Notes: generated from the sequence alone by a model not told the origin. A stretch of DNA of 64,000 bases from Labrenzia sp. PHM005 (GCF_006517275.1 NZ_CP041191.1:1420501-1484500), one strand, 5' to 3'. Positions 44,350-53,688 are shown, numbered from the stretch's first letter. Made by a program: numbers and translations.

Positions 44350-45066
44350 ATGCGTTTGCTTGTCACACGGCCGCAACCGGACTGCAAAAGAACGGCAGGC
44401 CGGCTGCGCGCCCTGGGGCATATTGCAGATGAACTGCCGCTTTTGGTTTTCAAACCTCAGCCTCCTGAGAAATTTGATCTTTCCAATGTCTCGGCCTTGG
44501 CAATTACCAGCCGCCGGGCCGTGGATGTTCTGGTGGGGCATCCCCAATTTCCGGAAATGAAAACTCTTCCAGTCTTTACGGTTGGAGACAGGACCGCAGA
44601 AGCCTGCCGGGACGTGGGCTTTGCAAGCGTCCGGTCTGCCGAATCGGATGTTTCAGGGCTTGCGTCGCTAATTCTGGCTTCCAAGGAAGAAACGAGCGGC
44701 GGTGCGGTGCTTTATCCGGCTGCTCAGGAGCGGGCCGGAGACCTTGGAGAGTTGTTGGAAACCGGTGGTCGTCGCTGCCAGACGGTGCCGGTCTACCGGA
44801 TGGAACCGGTTCAGGACCTGCCGGACACAATTGCTGCCGCACTGGCAGATGGAAACTATCAAGGTGTGCTAATTTTTTCGCGCCGCACAGGTGAAACTCT
44901 AAGCACCCTGCTAAAGGCTAATGGTCTTGGCCATATTTTCTCCAGTTTGCCAGTCTACGCGATTTCTGGGCAGGCTGCGGGTTCTTTGGGCGATTTTGGA
45001 TGCATATATACTGCAAAGGTTCCCCGGGAAGATGCACTCATCGATCTGGTCTTAGCTAATTGTTAA
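44350..45066 (+). CDS. hemD: Uroporphyrinogen-III synthase
   Basis: Cyclises hydroxymethylbilane with ring-D inversion to uroporphyrinogen III; cytosolic. 238 residues: two-lobed HemD4 fold with 'MRLLVTRPQPDCKRTAGRLRALGHIADELPLL' at the start, 'ALAITSRRAVDVLVG', 'VGDRTAEACRDVGF' and 'GVLIFSRRTGETLSTLL'. HemD is weakly conserved, so the context after hemC is important evidence. Four bases separate it from hemC. Confidence 0.93.
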   Translation: MRLLVTRPQPDCKRTAGRLRALGHIADELPLLVFKPQPPEKFDLSNVSALAITSRRAVDVLVGHPQFPEMKTLPVFTVGDRTAEACRDVGFASVRSAESDVSGLASLILASKEETSGGAVLYPAAQERAGDLGELLETGGRRCQTVPVYRMEPVQDLPDTIAAALADGNYQGVLIFSRRTGETLSTLLKANGLGHIFSSLPVYAISGQAAGSLGDFGCIYTAKVPREDALIDLVLANC

Positions 45067-45184
45067 CCAGAACCGGGGGAGTCGTTGTATTGCAGCGCAA
45101 GACACATTGCCGCAGCGGTACCGCTTCACAAAGAGGCGTGTATAGTGAAGATCTTGCGGCCGGCCGGGTTCAGGAGGAATAAAG

Positions 45185-47065
45185 ATGGCAACCGATAAGA
45201 AATCTCCCGGCGGACCTACATCATCCGATGGCAAGGATTCAGGAGCATCTTCGAAACCGGGAAGTCCATCATCCGGGTCGTCTTCTTCTGGTTCCAAACG
45301 CCCGGTGACAATCGATTTGAAGCCTGAAAAAGTCAGCGACAAAACCGCTACTGCGGGCAAATCTGCCGACCCAGCGAGCTCATCCTCCGCTTCAAGCTCT
45401 TCCAAAAGCACCACAGGGGCATCTGCAACTAGTGGATCAAAGACGAGTGAAACAAGCACGTCGTCTTCTGCGCGCCCATCCAGCTCCTACTCCTCGTCCA
45501 AGACGACGGGTAGTTCCACCACTGGAACAGGTTCTTCGACATCAACCGCAAAAACTGCAAAACCGGAAACTTCGGCCAGCGGAAAAAGCGGGTCAACGTC
45601 CAGCACATCCAGCAGCAAACCATCGGCTGCCAGTAGCACGTCACGGACCTCCGGTTCGGCGAGCTTCTCAAACCCGCCTGCGGCGCAGGAAAGCAATGGC
45701 GTTGGCGCGTTTGGTGTTTTGATTGCCGCAGTCATCGGCGGGGTCTTGGTGCTCGGTGGCGGTTTTGGCCTCTATCAGGCCGGATTGATCAAGCTGACAC
45801 CAGAGCCGGATCAGCAGATGACGCGCGCACTGACAGCAGCGCAGAAAAAGATCACTGAGCTGGAAAGCCAACTTAGCGACTTTGGTACCAAATTGTCCGG
45901 TCAGGATAGCAGCAGTGCAGTATCAGCGCTTGAAAACAAGTTGGCAGGCCTAGAGGAAAAGGTTGCTGACGCGGCCAACGCGGGCGGTAGCGACGCTGCC
46001 GCAGCAGTCGATGCCTTGAAGAAAGACGTTGAAGCTCTCAAATCCGATCTGTCTTCTATCAGCACTGGGACAGGTGAGGGAGCTCCGGTCAATCTGCAGC
46101 CGTTGCAAGACCGCCTTGCAAGCGTTGAGGAGTCCATCAAATCGGCCTCATCGGTTGATCTTGGGCCGATTGAGACCCGTTTGAGTGACTTGGAGGGCGG
46201 GTCCAGTGCAGCCGCGTCAGAGGCTGGCAAGATTTCAGGATCAGTCACCGCGCTTGAAGGTGACGTCAAATCCATTGAAACCAAACTGACGGAATTGCAG
46301 ACCAGGCTACAAAACACCGAAGCAACCGCCAAGGCTGCCCAGACAGCCGTGTCCACGTCCGATGTTTCGCTCAAAACTCTGGCCGACAGCCAGGCTCGCG
46401 CCACGGAAACGCTGTCGAGCCTGTCTTCAGACATTCAGTCGGTTGGGGCCGCGAATACGGCCGCTCTTGAAGATGTCCGTGCAGAACTCGACGCTTTGTC
46501 CAAGCGGCTGGCGCAAGTGGAATCGACCATGGGCGATGCGACGGCCCGGGAAACCGCAGCCCGTGCGCTGTCTGTCTCTGCTTTGAAATCAGCTGTCGAT
46601 TCCGGCAGGCCGTATGAAACCGAACTGGCTGCGGTCAAGGCGGGTCTCCCAGCTGGAATGGATATCTCCGCCCTGGAAAGCCACGCCAAAACTGGTGTCG
46701 AACCGGTATCTGTTCTGATTGCGCAATTCCCGAATGTGGCGCGCTCTGTCTATCAGACATTTTCTGAGCCGGAAGAATCAGGGGATGTTCTGGAGAGTTT
46801 TCTGGCAAGCGCCCGCTCGTTGGTTGCGGTTCGCGGACCGGGCAATACGGATGGAACCGGTCCGGATGCGGTTCTGCGCCGGATGGAAAATGCCGTTTCC
46901 AAAGGCGATCTGAGCGCAGCGATCGCAGCCTCCAAGGAGCTGCCGGATGCCGGACAAAAAGCTGCGGCTGATTGGACGGCCCGGGCGCAAGCGCGTGTAG
47001 AAGTCGATGCATTGACGGAAAAGGCCTCTCAGGAAGTTCTGAACGCCTTGTCCGGGAAAAGTTAA
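45185..47065 (+). CDS. Mitofilin-domain protein (alphaproteobacterial Mic60)
   Basis: 626 residues. Residues 1-165 are extremely Ser/Thr/Lys-rich and unstructured; a single inner-membrane helix follows (about 177-200, VLIAAVIGGVLVLGGGFGLYQAGLI); about 215-470 is a long coiled coil; the C-terminal part with 'LSVSALKSAVDSGRPYETELAAVKA' and 'RPGNTDG..AVLRRMENAVSKGDLSAAIAASKELP' (paraphrased spacing) is the mitofilin signature. Homologue of mitochondrial Mic60, shaping intracytoplasmic membranes. Located between hemD and hemY as in other alphaproteobacteria. Good AGGAGG start. Confidence 0.92.
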   Translation: MATDKKSPGGPTSSDGKDSGASSKPGSPSSGSSSSGSKRPVTIDLKPEKVSDKTATAGKSADPASSSSASSSSKSTTGASATSGSKTSETSTSSSARPSSSYSSSKTTGSSTTGTGSSTSTAKTAKPETSASGKSGSTSSTSSSKPSAASSTSRTSGSASFSNPPAAQESNGVGAFGVLIAAVIGGVLVLGGGFGLYQAGLIKLTPEPDQQMTRALTAAQKKITELESQLSDFGTKLSGQDSSSAVSALENKLAGLEEKVADAANAGGSDAAAAVDALKKDVEALKSDLSSISTGTGEGAPVNLQPLQDRLASVEESIKSASSVDLGPIETRLSDLEGGSSAAASEAGKISGSVTALEGDVKSIETKLTELQTRLQNTEATAKAAQTAVSTSDVSLKTLADSQARATETLSSLSSDIQSVGAANTAALEDVRAELDALSKRLAQVESTMGDATARETAARALSVSALKSAVDSGRPYETELAAVKAGLPAGMDISALESHAKTGVEPVSVLIAQFPNVARSVYQTFSEPEESGDVLESFLASARSLVAVRGPGNTDGTGPDAVLRRMENAVSKGDLSAAIAASKELPDAGQKAAADWTARAQARVEVDALTEKASQEVLNALSGKS

Positions 47066-47070
47066 ACCAG

Positions 47071-47090
47071 AGGCCGGGCAACGGCCTTTT
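47071..47090 (+). terminator. Attenuator-like hairpin between mitofilin gene and hemY
   Basis: AGGCCG (47071-47076), loop GGCAA, CGGCCT (47082-47087), then TTT. Six bases after the mitofilin stop; short T-run, so termination may be partial, allowing reduced hemY expression. Confidence 0.6.
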
Positions 47091-47107
47091 GGACTTGAGA
47101 CCTTATT

Positions 47108-47123
47108 GCCGGCATATGCCGGC
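47108..47123. promoter_or_regulatory. 16-bp perfect palindrome ahead of hemY
   Basis: GCCGGCATATGCCGGC is fully self-complementary and ends 20 bases before the hemY start, adjoining its GGGAGC ribosome site. It could be an operator or a messenger hairpin limiting translation. Confidence 0.5.
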
Positions 47124-47143
47124 GCATCTTGGGAGCGACACCG

Positions 47144-49051
47144 ATGATCCGCGTCCTTATCTTTTTTGCACTGCTGTTCCTGGCCACCCTTGGGTTTGCC
47201 TGGATGGCGGATCTTCCTGGAACGATAGCTGTCAGCTGGAACGGTTATGTTTGGGAACAGCCGCCTGTGGTGGTAGCGCTTGTCGTCGGTATTGCACTCT
47301 TTGCCTTTCTGATTGCCGTCTGGTTGATCCGGGTCATTTTGAAATCACCGCAGATCGCGGGACGGTTTTTCAAACAGCGCCGCAAGGACAAAGGCTACAA
47401 CGCGTTGTCGCAAGGGTTGATCGCTCTTGGCACCGGCAATGCCAAACAGGCCCGCAAGCATGGCCTGGAAGCCGACAAGCTCCTCGGTGAAGAGCCTGCA
47501 ACAAAACTGCTGTTGGCGCAGTCCGCACAGCTGGCAGGTCGCGACGATGAGGCACGGCAACGGTTTGAAGAGATGTTAGATGATCCGGCGACCAAACCGC
47601 TGGGCCTGCACGGTTTGTTCATTGAAGCCGAGCGCCACAAAGAGCCGGTGGCGGCCCGCCACTACGCGGAAGAAGCGGTCAAAGCCTCGCCCAGCCTGGA
47701 ATGGGCCGGCAAAGCGGTGCTTGGATATCAGGCAGTTGCCCACCATTGGGATGACGCGCTGAAAAGCCTTGAACGGAACTATGCCGCCAAGCTCTTGGAT
47801 AAAAAGGCCTACCGCCGTCAGCGGGCGGTCATCCTGACAGCCTTGGCGCTCAAGCTGGAAGACGGCGGCGATCCGGACCGGGCGTTCTCCCTTGCAAAAG
47901 AAGCGCATGGTTTGGCGCTTGATCTTGTGCCGGCCGCTGTTGTCACTGCGCGCCTTGCGACCCGCCGCGGCGATATCCGCAAAGCGTCCAAGGTTCTGGA
48001 AGCAACCTGGCGCCTGTCGCCCCATGCCGAACTCGCCGAGGCTTATGCGCATGTGCGCACCGGCGATTCTGCGGTCGACCGCTTGAAACGCGTGAAAACG
48101 CTCTCCTCACAGCGGGCCAACACCCCGGAAGGGGCGATGGCCATTGCCAAGGCTGCCATGGAAGCGCGCGAATTTGATGAGGCGCGGGCACAGCTTAAAA
48201 AGGTGCTGCAGTCCGAGCCGACCCGGGCCGCATTTCTGTTGATGGCCGAATTGGAAGATGCGGAAACCGGCGACAAGGGCCGGATGCGCGATTGGCTGGC
48301 CCGTGCGGTCAAAGCGCCGCTCGACAAGGCCTGGATTGCCGACGGTATCGTGTCGGCCGAGTGGCATGCGGTTTCACCTTTGACCGGCAAGCTGGATGCC
48401 TTCCAGTGGGCGGTGCCGAGCGGTCTTCAGGAAGATGAAGGCGCGCTTTTGGAAGACAGCCTCTTTGAGGCGCCGGTCTTGCCGAGCCCTTCCGAGGCAA
48501 CTAGTCCTGCAGCGTCACAAGAAACACCAGTGGACGTGACCCCGGTAAAAGAAACTGCGGCAGACGCGCCGAAAGTGGTTGAGCTGGAAGCTGAGCCAAA
48601 GACCGAAACGGCACCTGCCGAACAACCTGCTGAAAAAGATGCCCCGGCACCGAAGGCCGCTCCGGCATCGGCCGAAGCTGAGGTTGCCGCCAAAGAAGGT
48701 TATGAAGGCACAACGGACGATGTCCGGTTTGCACCGGCATTGAAAGACCTGCCCGACAGTCCTGCGGCCACTTCTAAACCCGCAACTCCGGCGCCTGCGG
48801 AACCGGCAAAAGACAGGGAAACAATGGAGAAAAAGCCGGATACCACGTCAGCCTCTCCTGAAAAGGCCAAGGAAACTCCGGTTGCCAAAGAACCTGCCGA
48901 GCCTGCTGCCAGCAAAGAAAAGACCGCTGCAACGGACGATCTGAACCGGCCCATTGAGTTTCCCTTGTCCCGTATGCCTGATGATCCGGGTACCGATGAC
49001 AAGGATGGTGACGGAGAAGATAAACCGGCCCGGCCGCGCTTCTTCAACTAG
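47144..49051 (+). CDS. hemY: HemY-family protein (TPR, inner membrane)
   Basis: About 635 residues from the ATG at 47144 (GGGAGC 7 bases upstream). Two N-terminal helices (about 3-21 and 38-62) match HemY_N ('FFALLFLATLGFAWMADLPGTIAVSWNGYVWEQPPVVVALVVG'), then TPR-like helices (about 85-420). Residues 430-635 are Ala/Pro/Glu/Lys-rich and disordered. Not the protoporphyrinogen oxidase also called HemY; this enterobacterial-style protein has an ill-defined role near heme synthesis. Ends the hem cluster. Confidence 0.93.
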   Translation: MIRVLIFFALLFLATLGFAWMADLPGTIAVSWNGYVWEQPPVVVALVVGIALFAFLIAVWLIRVILKSPQIAGRFFKQRRKDKGYNALSQGLIALGTGNAKQARKHGLEADKLLGEEPATKLLLAQSAQLAGRDDEARQRFEEMLDDPATKPLGLHGLFIEAERHKEPVAARHYAEEAVKASPSLEWAGKAVLGYQAVAHHWDDALKSLERNYAAKLLDKKAYRRQRAVILTALALKLEDGGDPDRAFSLAKEAHGLALDLVPAAVVTARLATRRGDIRKASKVLEATWRLSPHAELAEAYAHVRTGDSAVDRLKRVKTLSSQRANTPEGAMAIAKAAMEAREFDEARAQLKKVLQSEPTRAAFLLMAELEDAETGDKGRMRDWLARAVKAPLDKAWIADGIVSAEWHAVSPLTGKLDAFQWAVPSGLQEDEGALLEDSLFEAPVLPSPSEATSPAASQETPVDVTPVKETAADAPKVVELEAEPKTETAPAEQPAEKDAPAPKAAPASAEAEVAAKEGYEGTTDDVRFAPALKDLPDSPAATSKPATPAPAEPAKDRETMEKKPDTTSASPEKAKETPVAKEPAEPAASKEKTAATDDLNRPIEFPLSRMPDDPGTDDKDGDGEDKPARPRFFN

Positions 49052-49069
49052 TGCGGCTGTGATGTCTGT

Positions 49070-49088
49070 CTGAGGTTTCGAACCTCAG
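49070..49088 (+). terminator. Hairpin after hemY
   Basis: Perfect 8-bp stem CTGAGGTT / AACCTCAG with a TCG loop, 19 bases after the stop. No T-run follows, so this is a weak or Rho-type signal. Confidence 0.4.
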
Positions 49089-49243
49089 CTGGGACCTTTG
49101 AGGCGAACTTGTGCCCATCGCTTTTGGAGCCGTGAAAAGCCCTTGCATCCGGCCAAAAGCTCCGCTAATTAACCGCCCACTTGTGCAGCGTAGTTTTGTC
49201 ATTCGCTGCACGTGAGGGTAGTCTCTATTGTGAAGAGACCTAA

Positions 49244-49319
49244 GCCGCTGTAGCTCAGATGGTAGAGCACGTCATTCGTAATGATGGGGTCGTAGGTTCG
49301 AGTCCTATCAGCGGCACCA
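49244..49319 (+). tRNA. tRNA-Thr (anticodon CGT)
   Basis: Complete cloverleaf: acceptor GCCGCTG / CAGCGGC, D-stem GCTC / GAGC, anticodon stem CGTCA / TGATG with loop TTCGTAA (anticodon CGT reads ACG), T-arm GTAGG-TTCGAGT-CCTAT, discriminator A and encoded CCA. Stands alone; TsaD-made t6A would modify its A37. Confidence 0.97.
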
Positions 49320-49555
49320 GTTCTTTTAAGATTTGGAAGTTTCTGTAGGGAATGCGTTCGCATTTTTTATGCGTTTTGCGACATCCAGTTCCCGGCGTTT
49401 GTCTTGCTGGGTTTAAACCAAATGCCAAGGATAGTAGATTTTTTTCGCTCTCAATTGCCCTTTTGCTTTTGAAACTTCCTGGCGGTACACATTCTCTAGT
49501 CCAAATATCTCCAGCATACTTAGTACTGTTTTTCTGGCTATCGAGGTGCCCAGAT

Positions 49556-50368
49556 ATGGATTTTGAAGACGAGTATTTTGGTACTGCGGCGCAGATAACT
49601 GTGTCGAGGCGTGCTCGTGATTTATGGAAATTGGTTCGAAATGACCCACGCTTCTCCTACAATGGCCGAATTGTCGCAGTTGCCGGTGATGTTGGTGACG
49701 AAACTGCAGATAAACTAGCGGTTCTTGCTCGCTTACAAGGCTCAACCACTTGCCACTTTTTGCCCAAGGAGAAGGAGGAAATAGTCCAGCGTTCAGTGAA
49801 AAAACAGGGATTGGCAACGAATGTCTGGGAGTTCTGCAAAGGAGGCAAGTTGGCATATGAAATGGCTCAGGACGTCCTTACGCAATATCAGCTCCCATCA
49901 GATCTTTCGGTCACAACGTTATGTGAATCCACCGATCCATCATTTGTAAGAGATTTCGCCTTGATGGTTGGAGAGTGCGGCGTCCTTGTGATGGCTGGAC
50001 GGGTCATGCGAGGCGTCGATATTCCGGGCATCACACTGGCAGCGGTTGATGGATCGGGGAAAGTGATCGCCAGCGCCTGGGGATACAAATGCTACCATCC
50101 GCAAAGCCCGTTTTCAGACCATGCTTTTTGGGGCGGTCTTACTTGTCACGTAGATCGGCGGGGGCAAAAGATTGCTCTGATCCTGGGTGCTCTTAGTATT
50201 GTGCAATTGTGGGAAAAGCTTGATGTGCGTGGGGTTTGTACCGGAATAGCACGCGACAACACCGCTTCATTTGCGCTCTGCGAAAAACTAAATGTTCTGA
50301 AATCCGATCAGATTGGATTGGGAGTAAGCGATCCCAAAATGTTTCAGGGTGCGACACTGACAAAATAA
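49556..50368 (+). CDS. Hypothetical protein, GNAT-like C-terminal half
   Basis: 270 residues from the ATG at 49556, chosen for GAGG 9 bases upstream; the frame extends 68 codons upstream over sequence that does not look coding. The N-terminal half (MDFEDEYFGTAAQITVSRRARDLWKLVRNDPRF) is not recognised. The C-terminal half has features of a GNAT acetyltransferase: 'GVDIPGITLAAVDGSGKVIASAWGYK', then 'GQKIALILGALSIVQLWEKLDVRGVCTGIARDNTASFALCEKLNV', where a partner-exchange helix ends in the family's N-x-x-A-x-x-L-x-x-x-L-x-F. Codon use is less GC-biased than the neighbours, and it lies directly beside a tRNA gene, suggesting acquisition. Confidence 0.6.
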   Translation: MDFEDEYFGTAAQITVSRRARDLWKLVRNDPRFSYNGRIVAVAGDVGDETADKLAVLARLQGSTTCHFLPKEKEEIVQRSVKKQGLATNVWEFCKGGKLAYEMAQDVLTQYQLPSDLSVTTLCESTDPSFVRDFALMVGECGVLVMAGRVMRGVDIPGITLAAVDGSGKVIASAWGYKCYHPQSPFSDHAFWGGLTCHVDRRGQKIALILGALSIVQLWEKLDVRGVCTGIARDNTASFALCEKLNVLKSDQIGLGVSDPKMFQGATLTK

Positions 50369-50788
50369 TCTGAAGTACAAAAAATAGCGGCAGGCTTTTT
50401 GCCTACAGCGAACCCTCGGGCTCTAAAATGGGCATCTATGCAACAAGCTGTCTTGTGTTTCAGGCGAAACCGGCGCCTGGTTCCGGACTATTTTGCTTTG
50501 GCGTTGTCTAATCTGATGATTTGGAAATCGCAGAACTAGATACTTTCCCAAAAAGATAACTAACTCCCCCGTGATGTCATTTTACATTCCCATCTGAATT
50601 AGCAAAAACTGAAAACCGGTGGAGACGTGTCTCCGGATCAAGGCTGGATGAAGCTTTTTATTGAGAGAGGCGTGCCAAGGGCGCAACAATCCGGATAAGC
50701 TGATGTCCAGCAAGAATGCGCGGCGGCCCGCGCGGCCAAGCCGAGCCTGAACACAAACAAATGGGCCGGCCTAGGAGGAGGAAAAATC
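50369..50788. other. Intergenic with a 14-bp palindrome, upstream of TRAP genes
   Basis: No coding frame. GGAGAC-GT-GTCTCC at 50621-50634 is a perfect 14-bp palindrome, 155 bases before dctP, and could be an operator for a GntR- or LacI-type regulator. AGGAGGAGG precedes the dctP start. Confidence 0.55.
50621..50634. promoter_or_regulatory. 14-bp palindrome upstream of TRAP operon
   Basis: Perfect inverted repeat GGAGAC-GT-GTCTCC. Regulatory role inferred only from symmetry and position; no regulator gene lies beside the operon. Confidence 0.45.
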
Positions 50789-51817
50789 ATGGACTTTAAG
50801 GCGGTACTTGGCGCGGCGCTTTTAGCGGTTGGCGCGACATCGGTGAGCGCAGCGGATTATGAGTTCAATCTGCACCATTTCCTAAGTGAGAAAGCTCCGG
50901 CCCATTCCAAAATGCTGGCGCCCTGGGCCAAGCAAGTCGAGGAAAATTCCGGCGGTAAGATTGCGATTGAGATCTATCCGGCCATGACACTTGGCGGCCG
51001 CCCTCCGGAGCTGATCAACCAGGTCCGTGATGGTGTTGTCGATCTTGTCTGGACTGTGAACGGCTACACGCCGGGCCTCTTCCCGCGCTCGGAAGTTTTT
51101 GAACTGCCGGGTGTGCACAAGAACGACACCGCCGCGACCAACCTGGCTTTGAAAGAGCTTTTTGAGAGCGATCTCAAAGACGACTACAAGGGCGTTGAAG
51201 TGATGTTCCTCCATGTGCATGCCGGTCAGGGCATTCACATGCGCGATGCGGAAGTCAGAAAAGTTGCCGATCTTGAAGGCAAGAAGATGCGCATTCCGAC
51301 CCGCACGGGTGCCTGGGTGATTGAGGCGCTGGGCGCGTCTCCGGTCGCCATGCCGGTTCCGGAACTGCCGCCAGCACTGCAAAAAGGTGTTATTGATGGG
51401 GCGCTGATCCCCTGGGAAATCATTCCGCCGCTGAAAATCCAGGAGCAAACCGAGTATCAGATTGAAGGCGCGGACAAGGAGCGTTTCGGCACCACCGTCT
51501 TCCAGGTCTCCATGAACAAAGACCGTTGGGACAGCCTGCCGGAGGATGTCCAAAAGGCGTTCCGCGATGCGTCTGATGCAGCCTGGTCCAAGCAGGTCGG
51601 CGACATCTGGGCTGGGGCCGACGATTTCGGCATTGGTTTGGCCGTCAAGGCCGGCAACAAGCACATCACGTTGACCCCAGAAGAAACTGCCGAATTCAAT
51701 GCAGCGCTTGAGCCGGTTGTCGGCCGCTGGGTCGAAGAAGTTTCCGGTAAGGGCATCGATGGTGAAGTGCTGGTCGACAAGGCACGGGCCGCGATCGCGA
51801 AGAATGCGTCCAACTGA
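50789..51817 (+). CDS. TRAP transporter substrate-binding protein (DctP type)
   Basis: 342 residues with a signal peptide (VLGAALLAVGATSVSAA, cleavage about 21), so periplasmic. DctP fold: 'EFNLHHFLSEKAPAHSKMLAPWAKQVEENSGGKIAIEIYPAMTLGGRPPELINQVRDGVVDLVWTVNGYTPGLFPRSEVFELP', 'GKKMRIPTRTGAWVIEALGASPVAMPVPELPPALQKGVIDGALIPWEIIPPLKI' with the carboxylate-binding Arg in 'MRIPTRTG'. Delivers an organic acid to DctQM. Strong AGGAGGAGG start; the stop overlaps the DctQ start (TGATG). The pca operon faces it, so an aromatic acid ligand is possible. Confidence 0.93.
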   Translation: MDFKAVLGAALLAVGATSVSAADYEFNLHHFLSEKAPAHSKMLAPWAKQVEENSGGKIAIEIYPAMTLGGRPPELINQVRDGVVDLVWTVNGYTPGLFPRSEVFELPGVHKNDTAATNLALKELFESDLKDDYKGVEVMFLHVHAGQGIHMRDAEVRKVADLEGKKMRIPTRTGAWVIEALGASPVAMPVPELPPALQKGVIDGALIPWEIIPPLKIQEQTEYQIEGADKERFGTTVFQVSMNKDRWDSLPEDVQKAFRDASDAAWSKQVGDIWAGADDFGIGLAVKAGNKHITLTPEETAEFNAALEPVVGRWVEEVSGKGIDGEVLVDKARAAIAKNASN

Positions 51818-52326
51818 TGCCGGCAAATGATATGAAAGGTGGTCCCGGCTTTGCCGGGATTGCCATCCAGATCATCACCTATTGGGCTCTGGCCGGCGGC
51901 CTTGTTCTGCTGCTCGTTGTCGCCGTGAACATGGCCTCGATTATTGGAGCAATGTTCGGCAAGCCGTTCCCAGGTGATTTTGAATTGACCGAAATGGGCG
52001 TTGCGATTGCCGTGTTTGCCTTCCTGCCCTACTGCCAGCTGACAGGCGCAAATGTGTCAGCCGATATCTTCACAGCTGGAGCCTCGAAGCGGTTGATTGC
52101 CTTTTTCACCCTGCTCGGCTCGCTGACCGCCCTTGGTTTTGCCTGCCTTCTCATTTGGCGCATGTACTACGGCATGCTCGATCAGAAGGAATACGGCTAC
52201 ACTACAACGATCCTGCAAATACCGCATTGGATGGCGTTCGTTCCGATCCTTGTTTCCCTGGCTTTGCTTGCTTTGGCAGCGCTGGTCACCTTGATGCGCG
52301 ACACGTCGGCTCTGTCGAAAGGATAA
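51817..52326 (+). CDS. TRAP transporter small permease (DctQ type)
   Basis: A 169-residue inner-membrane protein with four helices; 'MFGKPFPGDFELTEMGVAIAVFAFLPYCQLTGANVSADIFT' is the DctQ signature (E-L-x-E, F-P-x-x-Q/C). It pairs with the DctM permease. Its start overlaps the dctP stop by one base. Confidence 0.92.
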   Translation: MPANDMKGGPGFAGIAIQIITYWALAGGLVLLLVVAVNMASIIGAMFGKPFPGDFELTEMGVAIAVFAFLPYCQLTGANVSADIFTAGASKRLIAFFTLLGSLTALGFACLLIWRMYYGMLDQKEYGYTTTILQIPHWMAFVPILVSLALLALAALVTLMRDTSALSKG

Positions 52327-52332
52327 TAATAA

Positions 52333-53688
52333 ATGGCAGACGCTGTTCTTCTGGGCGTGGGCGGGCTCGTCGTTCTGATTATCCTGATCGCCATTCGCAT
52401 TCCGATCGCCTATGCCATGATCCTGGTCGGCGGTGTCGGCACCATGTTGCTGAACGGCCCGGCCCTAGTCTTCAGCCAGCTGAAGACTTTGGCTTATGGC
52501 CAGTTTTCGATTTACGACCTGTCCGTTGTACCGATGTTTGTGCTGATGGGCGCGATCGCCTCTAAAACTGGGCTCAGCCAGGCCTTGTTCCGCGGAGCCA
52601 ATGCCTGGCTTGGCTGGTTGCGCGGCGGCACCGCTATGGCCGCCATAGCCGGATGCGCAGGCTTTGGTGCTGTCTGTGGCTCGTCTCTGGCGACGGCCTC
52701 GACCATGGGCAAGGTCGCCCTGCCGGAATTGCGCCGCTACAAGTATTCCGGCGCGCTCGCGACCGGCACTTTGGCGGCGGGCGGTGTTTTGGGCATCCTC
52801 ATCCCGCCCTCCGTCGTTCTGATCATTTATGCGATCATTGTGGAAGCCAACATCGTCACGATGTTCATGGCCGCGTTCTTGCCCGGCTTTCTGGCGGTGA
52901 TCCTGTTCCTCTTGACCATCGCCATCTATGTCGCGATCAAACCGGAAGCCGGCCCCAAAGGCGGTAAACCGGACCGCCAAGAGTTCATCGAGGCGACGGC
53001 CGGCATGATCCCGGTCCTGTTTATCTTCGCGCTGGTGATCGGCGGGATTTACTTCGGCTTTTTCAATCCCACCCCTGCTGCGGCTGCAGGTGTGTTTTTG
53101 GTTCTCATTTTTGGCGTTGCGCAGCGCAAGTTGTCGAAACCTGACTTTGTCGCGGCGCTAAAAGAAACCGCATCAACGTCAGGCATGATCTATCTGATTA
53201 TCCTGGGCGCGGAACTTTTAAAAATCTTCATGTCCCGGGTCCGCCTGCCACAGGAAACAGCCGCCTGGATTGCTGGGTCCGGCATGGAGCCGATGACGGT
53301 TCTGATCCTGTTGCTTATTGCGCTCATTCTGCTGGGCTGCCTGATGGACAGCCTGTCGATGATCCTGTTGGTGATCCCGTTCTTCTGGCCGGTTCTGGTG
53401 GAGATCAACGGCGGTCTCTACCAAGGTGCAGACGGTGCCGGCTATGGCATGAGCACCGAGGACCTGAAGATTTGGTTCGGGATCCTGGCGCTCATTGTGG
53501 TGGAGCTTGGGCTGATCACGCCGCCGGTGGGCATGAATGTCTTCGTGATATCTTCGCTTGCCCGCGACACACCGATGATCGAGACATTCAAGGGCGTTGC
53601 GCCGTTCTTCGGGGCCGAGCTCGTCCGTGTTGTGCTTCTGGTGAGTTTTCCGGCACTGACGCTCTGGCTGCCAAGAGTTTTGAGCTGA
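52333..53688 (+). CDS. TRAP transporter large permease (DctM type)
   Basis: A 451-residue inner-membrane protein with about 12 helices. 'PIAYAMILVGGVGTMLLNGP', 'GGTAMAAIAGCAGFGAVCGSSLATASTMGKVALPELRRYKYSGALATGTLAAGGVLGILIPPSVVLIIYAIIVE' and 'ITPPVGMNVFVISS' are DctM signatures. Catalyses Na+-coupled import with the DctP/Q partners. Ends 11 bases before the converging pcaB stop. Confidence 0.94.
   Translation: MADAVLLGVGGLVVLIILIAIRIPIAYAMILVGGVGTMLLNGPALVFSQLKTLAYGQFSIYDLSVVPMFVLMGAIASKTGLSQALFRGANAWLGWLRGGTAMAAIAGCAGFGAVCGSSLATASTMGKVALPELRRYKYSGALATGTLAAGGVLGILIPPSVVLIIYAIIVEANIVTMFMAAFLPGFLAVILFLLTIAIYVAIKPEAGPKGGKPDRQEFIEATAGMIPVLFIFALVIGGIYFGFFNPTPAAAAGVFLVLIFGVAQRKLSKPDFVAALKETASTSGMIYLIILGAELLKIFMSRVRLPQETAAWIAGSGMEPMTVLILLLIALILLGCLMDSLSMILLVIPFFWPVLVEINGGLYQGADGAGYGMSTEDLKIWFGILALIVVELGLITPPVGMNVFVISSLARDTPMIETFKGVAPFFGAELVRVVLLVSFPALTLWLPRVLS

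Noticed and set aside
49320..53688. Integrative element at tRNA-Thr
   Set aside because: No integrase gene and no repeat of the tRNA 3' end was found by eye; the TRAP genes have native composition.
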